From UBA1402 sp964575345 (GTDB lineage: Bacteria; Bacteroidota; Bacteroidia; Bacteroidales; UBA1402): a DNA stretch of 64,000 nucleotides. Positions 53,587 through 59,908 of the stretch are shown piece after piece. Under the pieces are notes generated by a model, which made no database searches, had not been told where the DNA came from, and was given only the letters and a program-made list of their open reading frames with translations. The position numbers and the translations under genes were made by a program. Each line of letters opens with the position of its first letter. Positions within the stretch are counted from its first letter, which is position 1. Where the stretch lies: positions 4,302-68,301 of the forward strand of contig CAZNQD010000007.1 of the NCBI GenBank assembly GCA_964575345.1. Direction: 5' to 3'.

Positions 53587-54950
53587 ATGAAAAAAGCATC
53601 CTTTCTTATCGCCTTCATTGCCCTGTTATTCAGCTCTTGTTGCAAAGAAAACGCTTTGATCGTACAAGTGAACAACCCCTCTGCTCTGGACAGAGAGCGT
53701 GAAAGCATAGAAATCAAGCTGGACGACATCAAAAACGCGCTGGAAGACAAAAACGACACAGCCTGCAGCTTTGTGGTCTATGACGCTCAAGGCCTGGAAA
53801 TACCCAGTCAGCTTGTCCTCAGCTCCACGCCGGCCGTACTTCTTTTTCAGGCCACGGTCAAAGCCGGCGACTCCTGCACTTATACCATAAAAAAAGGCGA
53901 GCCCATGCCTTACGAAACCATGGTGCAAACCACCTTTATGCCCCGCCGCAAAGACGATATGTCGTGGGAAAACGACAAAATCAGCTTTCGTATGTACGGG
54001 CCGGCACTGGTCAACGACCCACAGGAGGGCATGGTGAGCGGTGGTTTGGACATCTGGGTAAAACGCACGTCGAAACTGGTTACCCAGCAATGGTATCAGG
54101 ACGAATTCGATGGTAAATCCACTTATCATCACGATAACGGCGAAGGCCTCGACTTCTACTCCGTGGGCAAAACCCTGGGAGCAGGAGCCTCCGCTCCCTA
54201 CATCGACGACAAACTCTGGCTGGTGGGCAACAACTTTGTTTCCTATAAGATTCTGGAAAACGGCCCCATTCGTACCACCTTCGCTCTGGAGTACGAAGCC
54301 TACGACTGCAACAGCAAAGCCCTGAGTGAAATCCGCAGCATTAGCCTTGATGCCGGCTCACACCTGAACAAATTCTGCGTGCTCTACAAGGGCAACGACG
54401 GAGAAGTGATTCCGGTGGCAGCCGGCTTTCCCTTCAGAGGCTTTGAACAAAAGGCCGGCAAAAAAGGAATGCACAGTATTGACGACTGCAACAGCATAGT
54501 TTACGATAAAGCGCTGGGCTTTGTAGCCTATGCCGAACCCGAACACGCCGAAAACGGCATCATTTTCCTGGGCAGCCTCATACCCGAGGGTACAGAGCAG
54601 GCACTTATCGCCCGGGGCCATGTACTCAACAGCAGCAAGGCCACCATTGGAAAAGAATTTGTGTATTATTCCGGAGGCGGCTGGAGCAAAGGNNNNNNNN
54701 NNNNNNNNNNNNNNNNNNNNNNNNNNNNNNNNNNNNNNNNNNNNNNNNNNNNNNNNNNNNNNNNNNNNNNNNNNNNNNNNNNNNNNNNNNNNAGGCCACC
54801 ATTGGAAAAGAATTTGTGTATTATTCCGGAGGCGGCTGGAGCAAAGGCGGTTTCAGCGATTTAGCAGCCTGGACAGCCTACATGAAGGACTTCGCCTTAA
54901 AGCTACGGGAGCCTCTGCAGGTCAGTCTTAAAGCCACCTGCCTCAACTAG
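53587..54950 (+). CDS. DUF4861-family lipoprotein, broken only by an assembly gap
   Basis: Lipoprotein signal (LIAFIALLFSSCC), then NPSALDRERESIEIKLDDIK and a beta-rich body with PYETMVQTTFMPRRKDDMSWENDKISFRMYGPAL and GKSTYHHDNGEGLDFYSVGKTLGAGASAPY, as in DUF4861 proteins, which are common in polysaccharide loci and of unknown activity. The frame runs into 100 N at 54693-54792. The 55 bases before the gap (54638-54692) repeat exactly after it (54793-54847). If gap and one copy are removed, the reading frame goes on to a TAG at 54948-54950, giving 402 residues ending SLKATCLN. The gene is therefore probably intact in the organism. Confidence 0.83.
54638..54847. repeat. 55-bp exact duplicate flanking a 100-N scaffold gap
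   Basis: Copy 1 is 54638-54692 and copy 2 is 54793-54847, with 100 N between. The pattern is that of two contigs whose ends overlap by one k-mer and which were joined with a default-size gap, not a real repeat. Confidence 0.92.
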
Positions 54951-54963
54951 CAGGCAACTTGCA

Positions 54964-55770
54964 TTAAATAACAGGCAAATCTTCGTATTCCACCACAAAG
55001 TCCCACATATATTCCATATCCTCAGGACATTCATCTTCGACTTTGTCCACTCCGCAATCCCATTGGCGATTGCCGTTCATGTCGATCAGGTAATTGATAC
55101 AGTGGCTGCCGGCTCCGGCTCCCAACCTCCAGGAAATGACGGCTTTTTTGTTTTCGAGAATGTTCAGGCCCGAAATTCTTTCACCTTCGGAAGCCAACAC
55201 AAAGTAGCCCTGTTCGTTGAGAATGTGATTGCCACCGATACTGAAGTAATTGGTGGCGGCCCATGAGGTGTCAGCGGCATTGCAGGGATCTGTCCAGCTT
55301 CCCATGGTCTCGAGCAATTCATACTCTTGCTCCGGGTTTGAGATCAGTCGCACCTGCCGGTAAAAAACATTTCTGAAAGTTATTTTTACGCTCTTGTATT
55401 CACCCAAGGGAACCATTTTGGGCGCAAAAGAATACTCTTCGAACAACTTCATTTCGCGGTTGGTGGCGGTGGTCAACCTGATCCATTCCAGATTATCTTT
55501 TTCGCCGGCTTTCACCTCGCCTTTGGCTACCCAGACATCACCGATGGTCCAACGCATACTGATCATATACGTCAGTGTAGTATCCCCTGTGAGGGGCGGA
55601 TTCTCAAAAGCAGATCTGACCGAGACCATCGAAGGAGCAGGCATATCTGCAAAAGGATTGATGCACTTAAATTCAATTGTGCCGGTTTTTTGGGGCGTTT
55701 CTTCGTTGTTGCAGGAAATAAAGAGACAAGCTGCAACAAGAAATACGCCAAGAGAGAGTGTGTTTTTCAT
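54964..55770 (-). CDS. Lipoprotein of unknown function
   Basis: 268 residues with a lipobox (FLVAACLFISC) and no recognised family. After a short linker it reads as a beta-rich extracellular domain: YMISMRWTIGDVWVAKGEV, EYKSVKITFRNVFYRQVRLISN. Near the C-terminus is INYLIDMNGNRQWDCGVDKVEDEC, with a DxNxNxxxD spacing like a calcium-binding loop, and four cysteines that could form disulfides. It is convergent with the DUF4861 gene (13 bp). It may belong to the pectin locus by position only. Confidence 0.7.
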   Translation of the reverse strand: MKNTLSLGVFLVAACLFISCNNEETPQKTGTIEFKCINPFADMPAPSMVSVRSAFENPPLTGDTTLTYMISMRWTIGDVWVAKGEVKAGEKDNLEWIRLTTATNREMKLFEEYSFAPKMVPLGEYKSVKITFRNVFYRQVRLISNPEQEYELLETMGSWTDPCNAADTSWAATNYFSIGGNHILNEQGYFVLASEGERISGLNILENKKAVISWRLGAGAGSHCINYLIDMNGNRQWDCGVDKVEDECPEDMEYMWDFVVEYEDLPVI

Positions 55771-55826
55771 AACAGTAAATTAGGGGGTTTGTTGATAGTT
55801 AATTAATAGTATAGCTATTCAGCTTC

Positions 55827-55955
55827 TCGTTATTCTGTGTATTCTTGTTTCTTGTTTCGTGTTTCGTGTTTTGCATTTTGTGTTCCGTAGTTCAGTGTTT
55901 CTTTATTCAGTATTTCGTTTTTCAGTGTTATTCTGTTCAGTGTTATTCTGTTCAG
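55827..55955. repeat. Degenerate short tandem repeat tract at the end of the marR gene
   Basis: On the minus strand the tract is a chain of GAAACA-, GAACA- and GAATAAC-like units. Two exact copies of a 15-base unit (TGTTATTCTGTTCAG, 55926-55940 and 55941-55955) encode the tail NNTEQ-NNTEK of the MarR protein. The rest lies past its stop codon and decays. It looks like replication slippage. Confidence 0.6.
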
Positions 55956-56403
55956 AGCTGGTTGCGCCATTCATAAAATCGATGAGCCGGTGAAGTTTGT
56001 CTTTCATCTCCATCAATTCAGCCAGTGAGAGCGGGCTATGCTCCAGCTCTTTGAGGAGTTCCAGCGGGACGGCAACTGCCTGCAGCCGCATGTCGCGTCC
56101 CCGGTCGCTGAGGCTGATAAGCACCTTGCGTTCGTCCTGTCCCGAGCGTTGCCGACTAACTATGCCTTGATTCTCCATGCGTTTGAGCAAGGGAGTAAGG
56201 GTATTGGTATTCAGAATGAGCTTCTGCGCAATCTCGTTCACCGTGATACCGTCAGTTTCCCACAAAACCATGAGCACCAGGTATTGGGGATAGGTTATCC
56301 CTATTTTATCGAGCTGAGGCTGATAAGCCCGTGTTATCAGCCTCGATGCCGCGTAAAGAGGAAAACAGAGTTGATTGTTCAATTTCAACTGTTCGTAGTC
56401 CAT
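55903..56403 (-). CDS. OhrR-like MarR-family peroxide sensor
   Basis: 166 residues. The core matches OhrR-type MarR regulators: LNNQLCFPLYAASRLITRAYQPQLDKIGITYPQYLVLMVLW with the redox Cys13 in place, then the winged helix NEIAQKLILNTNTLTPLLKRMENQGIVSRQRSGQDERKV. These proteins repress until an organic hydroperoxide oxidises the Cys. The final 18 or so residues are a repeat tail (NNTEQNNTEKRNTE) not usual in the family. Eight bases separate it from the upstream glutathione peroxidase gene, so the repressor and its likely target are one operon. Confidence 0.88.
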   Translation of the reverse strand: MDYEQLKLNNQLCFPLYAASRLITRAYQPQLDKIGITYPQYLVLMVLWETDGITVNEIAQKLILNTNTLTPLLKRMENQGIVSRQRSGQDERKVLISLSDRGRDMRLQAVAVPLELLKELEHSPLSLAELMEMKDKLHRLIDFMNGATSSEQNNTEQNNTEKRNTE

Positions 56404-56410
56404 AGGGTGC

Positions 56411-56893
56411 TCAACTTAGAATTTTACTTAAATACTTATCTATCTCTTCGGGTTTGGTGGTTGGCGAAAAACGCCTGACCGGCTTGCCCGTATTGTCGAT
56501 CAGGAACTTGGTAAAATTCCATTTAATCTTGCCGCCAAAGAATCCGCTCAATTCTTTTTTGAGGTACTTGTAAATGGGATGTGCCTGTTCGCCGTTGACA
56601 TCAATTTTGGCAAACATAGGAAAACTTACGCCATAATTCAATAGGCAGCCCTCGGAAATGGACTTTTCGTCCCCCGGTTCCTGATTGGCAAACTGATTGC
56701 AGGGAAAGCCCAGGATCACCAAATTCTTGTCTTTGTACTTTTGATAAAGTTGCTCCAGCCCCTCAAACTGCGGTGTCAAACCGCATTTGCTGGCCGTATT
56801 CACCACCAGAATGGTTTTGCCCTTATAGCTGTCCATCCCTACTTCTTTGCCTTGCAGGCTTTTTGCTTTGAAACTGTAAAATGTTGCGTCCAT
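56411..56893 (-). CDS. Glutathione peroxidase-family (thioredoxin-type) peroxidase
   Basis: 160 residues from the ATG at 56893; the frame opens further upstream (57040) but through a promoter. Motifs VVNTASKCGLTPQFEGLE (peroxidatic Cys37), LGFPCNQFANQEPG (Gln71), and KWNFTKFLID (Trp/Asn). Cys83 in SEGCLLNYGVSFPMF is at the place of the resolving Cys of thioredoxin-dependent members, so it probably uses thioredoxin rather than glutathione. Cytoplasmic. Heads the operon with the OhrR-like regulator. Confidence 0.93.
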   Translation of the reverse strand: MDATFYSFKAKSLQGKEVGMDSYKGKTILVVNTASKCGLTPQFEGLEQLYQKYKDKNLVILGFPCNQFANQEPGDEKSISEGCLLNYGVSFPMFAKIDVNGEQAHPIYKYLKKELSGFFGGKIKWNFTKFLIDNTGKPVRRFSPTTKPEEIDKYLSKILS

Positions 56894-57012
56894 GATGAAG
56901 TTGTTTTTGATTGTTTGGTTTATTAATTGTTGGTTTTGTTTGTAATTTTGTTCGTTGTTTTTGAATAATCTTGATTGATTGTTCTCTGTCTTTAAAAATT
57001 CACTCGCGATTG

Positions 57013-57062
57013 TGTCGTTTGCGATACAAATGTACAACATTCTTTTTATGTCGCAAGCGATA
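57013..57062. promoter_or_regulatory. Promoter and paired operator candidates of the peroxidase-marR operon
   Basis: On the minus strand a TTG (57056-57054) and TACATTTG (57034-57027) are 19 bases apart, an ideal Bacteroidota promoter. Two 14-base repeats flank it: TATCGCTTGCGACA (57062-57049) overlaps the -33 box and TATCGCAAACGACA (57026-57013) lies just past the -7 box. The first has a TCGC-TT-GCGA palindrome. Binding of the MarR protein there would block transcription. Confidence 0.65.
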
Positions 57063-57151
57063 TGATTAGATTTAACTTACTTTATGTATTTTGCCATGGA
57101 TGATTAAGTTACGTTCGGGGTTAATCGCATGGTGTGCAGAGCGGTTTTTCG

Positions 57152-59881
57152 TCATTGAATGACGATTTTTATCGTTGAAGTTCCCTTTTTGGTACTGAGC
57201 CGACAGAAATAAAGGCCTTTGCTTAGGGCGTTTGTTTTCATAGCCAGGAGCTGTTTGCCCAGCGGAATTGTATGCTTTCCTTCGTGGAATTCCCGGTCAA
57301 AAACAGTCATCACCATTCTGCCCTGCAAGTCATACAGTCTAAGTTGGACCCGCCCTGCCCCGGTGGTGACGAAGGTAGCCATCGTGGCTGTATTTACGGG
57401 GTTGGGATATACTTCGAAACGATGTTGGGTGATGGAGTTCCCGGGCAAAGAGTTAAGTAGTCCTTCCACTTTAAAATTGTCAATAGCATAGGAATACGCC
57501 TCTCCTTCGCCCGATTTGAATCTTAGGGCAATGTATAATGTGTCGGGCGGGCAGTCAATTTGAGCCTGCATTATGTCCCATTCGGCCTCGGAGGCGTTCC
57601 AATCCAAACCCTCCAGGGCAATCCAGCTTGTGCTGTCGGTAGGACCGGAAAAATCACCGGTATAATAAATTTCCGGTTTATCGGCAAGCCCTGTCTGCCG
57701 GTACATAAATTCCAGTCTGACGCTGTCCGGACCGCTTGCATCCAGCGGGGGCGAAACAAGCCAGGAGTCTGTGTTTTTATCTTCTTCCTCATCAAACCAA
57801 TAGGGATTAACGGCGAACGCGCAATGACTGTCATCGTAGCCGAAATGATCCTGCAGCTGCCAGTGGTTGTTGCTTCCAAAACGCATACGGGTCCAACCGG
57901 TAAAATCGCTGCCGAAGTTTTCGAAAAAAGGGATAGAACTTGTCTTCTTCGGCGGTCCGACAAAGGCGAGTTCCTTCATGAACTGAATAAACTCCGCCCC
58001 TTCCTGCTCGCTCGATTTGCCGCCAAATACCGTCCAGTCCCTGCCGTTCCGGAGGAAAAGCCGCACTTTGGTCCAAAAATCGTCCGGGTATTTATCGTAC
58101 ATGTAGCGCCAGTACATTTCGCCCAGCGCATATGCATCTACCCAAAAACCGTCCTCTTTGTTGACTTCGGCGTTATCGACAATTTCCAACCACTCCGGCT
58201 CCCGCCCGTATTTGCGTTGATAATGATAAAAAAGATCGTCAATTTTGTAGCGATGCCAGGTCATTTCTTCGTCGCTCATAAAGCCGTCGGTGCTTTCGGC
58301 CAGTCCTTCGTTCAAAAACTGACCGGGCATGAAACTGGTTGCGCTTAATTGTACGATTGGGCTCATCCTGTTCACCCAGCAATGCATAAATTCATGATTG
58401 ATCAAACCATAATCACCCGAATCCAGGGGCAGGGAATTGATTTTGTCGGCTCCGCAAGCCAGGCCCTGAAAGTCGGTTCTGTCGTTGATTTCTTTCCCTA
58501 CCTCTGCATCGTAGAGGCAAATACTAAACCTATGTTTCATAAGCGGGCCAAAACGAGTGGATTGCAGAGCAAGCTGATCTTCCATATTGATGGCCATCGC
58601 TCCGATATATGGCCTCTCTTTGGCAGCAGCGTAAAAATCGAAGTTGGCCGAAGAATACAACAATTCAATACGATCTGTTTCTTTACTGTAGTAATGTTTG
58701 AGCAATTGTCGCCATTTATAGGTGTCGTTGCCGTAGAACCCGAAAAAATAGCACTGAATCAACACTTTTGACTGAAAGAAACTGGCCATTAAATCTTTGT
58801 TCCCGGGCAGGGATAAATCGCCAATATTTTGGAGAACCGAAAGGGAGGGCTCGTTGCTTCCCAGTTCTGAAAGTTTCTGCAACAAGGCCTGCCTGTCGGG
58901 GCGATAGCCCATTTCGTACAAACCAAAGCCTTCGGAAAACCAGCGTTCTGAACTGGCATCCATCCACCCGTACAAAGCCATCTGAGCAAGCTCGTTGACG
59001 GCCAGCTTAGCCAAAGTGCCGTAATAGTTTACTTTTTTGTCCGTATCGAGAGGATGAAGAATGATGGTTCCTTGTTGAAAATCAAAAGAGCCGGCATCCC
59101 AGGCAAAACTTGAATCACCGGCATTTGAAGCCGGGTTTTGTGCCTCGTAAATCAGCTTAATTTTGTCAAGCTCCGGAAAAACAGTGTTCGACGAAGGACG
59201 TTCCCACAAGGATTGGTACATTTGGTATTTGTATTCCAGCTCATCCACCAAATCAAGGTAATACTCTTCCTGATCTTGCAGGTTGGTATAAAACTCAAAG
59301 TGATCGGAGCTTCCGACCAAAGTGGAAGGGGCCCGGTATTCCTTAACGCGCACATTATCGAGCAAACAGTAAACGCCCTGATTGGCTGCCGCCTGATAAT
59401 GAAAAGCCAGATAAAGGCGATCGCCGGGGCTGTCGATACTGATTTCGTCCACCGAATGCCATTGATGTTGTTCAGGCCCGGGAGTGTAATTCAGCTCAGT
59501 CCAGGTAGACTGAGCCGCGTTCCCGTTGTAGGCAGCCGTGTAATAAAGGGCCGGCAGGTTTCCACTTCCTGAATAGAGAAAATCAAAATTAATCGCGATC
59601 TTTTCCGCCCCTGAACAATCCAGGGCTTTGGTAATCAGCCAGTCATTTTGATCCAGGTCGCAAACTTCGAAGCGCATGCACCGGCCACTGTTGCCAGCCC
59701 AGGCAATCACGTGCCAGTATTGCCAGCCCTCGAGGTTTTCGGTATCCCAATAGATTAAACCGGTCCCGTCTTCTTCTTCAAAATTGTCGAAAAAGGGCAA
59801 AGACAGCGCAGCAGAAGCATTGATGACACTACAGAGTAATAATCCGATAATGGCATACAGGAATGGTTTTTGTGTGTTCAT
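57152..59881 (-). CDS. Secreted T9SS protein with two peptidase-MA-like domains, one degenerate
   Basis: About 909 residues from the ATG at 59881, with a signal peptide (FLYAIIGLLLCSVINASA). Two MAM/galactose-binding-like beta domains (LPFFDNFEEEDGTGLIYWD...; IPFFENFGSDFTGWTRMRFGSNNHW) flank two peptidase-like domains. The first has NELAQ (296-300) where HExxH is expected, with SEGFGLYE after; the second has HEFMH (496-500) and NEGLAES (Glu525 or 529) and looks active. The last 75 residues are a T9SS type A sorting domain (FEVYPNPVNTATMATF, VQLRLYDLQGRMV, LSKGLYFCRLSTKKG). Likely a cell-surface or secreted metallopeptidase. Confidence 0.85.
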   Translation of the reverse strand: MNTQKPFLYAIIGLLLCSVINASAALSLPFFDNFEEEDGTGLIYWDTENLEGWQYWHVIAWAGNSGRCMRFEVCDLDQNDWLITKALDCSGAEKIAINFDFLYSGSGNLPALYYTAAYNGNAAQSTWTELNYTPGPEQHQWHSVDEISIDSPGDRLYLAFHYQAAANQGVYCLLDNVRVKEYRAPSTLVGSSDHFEFYTNLQDQEEYYLDLVDELEYKYQMYQSLWERPSSNTVFPELDKIKLIYEAQNPASNAGDSSFAWDAGSFDFQQGTIILHPLDTDKKVNYYGTLAKLAVNELAQMALYGWMDASSERWFSEGFGLYEMGYRPDRQALLQKLSELGSNEPSLSVLQNIGDLSLPGNKDLMASFFQSKVLIQCYFFGFYGNDTYKWRQLLKHYYSKETDRIELLYSSANFDFYAAAKERPYIGAMAINMEDQLALQSTRFGPLMKHRFSICLYDAEVGKEINDRTDFQGLACGADKINSLPLDSGDYGLINHEFMHCWVNRMSPIVQLSATSFMPGQFLNEGLAESTDGFMSDEEMTWHRYKIDDLFYHYQRKYGREPEWLEIVDNAEVNKEDGFWVDAYALGEMYWRYMYDKYPDDFWTKVRLFLRNGRDWTVFGGKSSEQEGAEFIQFMKELAFVGPPKKTSSIPFFENFGSDFTGWTRMRFGSNNHWQLQDHFGYDDSHCAFAVNPYWFDEEEDKNTDSWLVSPPLDASGPDSVRLEFMYRQTGLADKPEIYYTGDFSGPTDSTSWIALEGLDWNASEAEWDIMQAQIDCPPDTLYIALRFKSGEGEAYSYAIDNFKVEGLLNSLPGNSITQHRFEVYPNPVNTATMATFVTTGAGRVQLRLYDLQGRMVMTVFDREFHEGKHTIPLGKQLLAMKTNALSKGLYFCRLSTKKGTSTIKIVIQ

Positions 59882-59908
59882 GGTGTATTTAAAATAATCA
59901 AACAAATT

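Noticed and set aside
54638..54847. Genuine 55-bp tandem duplication
   Set aside because: Exact identity, the size, the 100-N run and restoration of the frame on collapse point to an assembly join.
54964..55770. MbnP-like copper-binding protein
   Set aside because: The beta-rich lipoprotein has some similarity in size, but the pattern of His/Met and Cys ligands is not convincing, so it was left as unknown.
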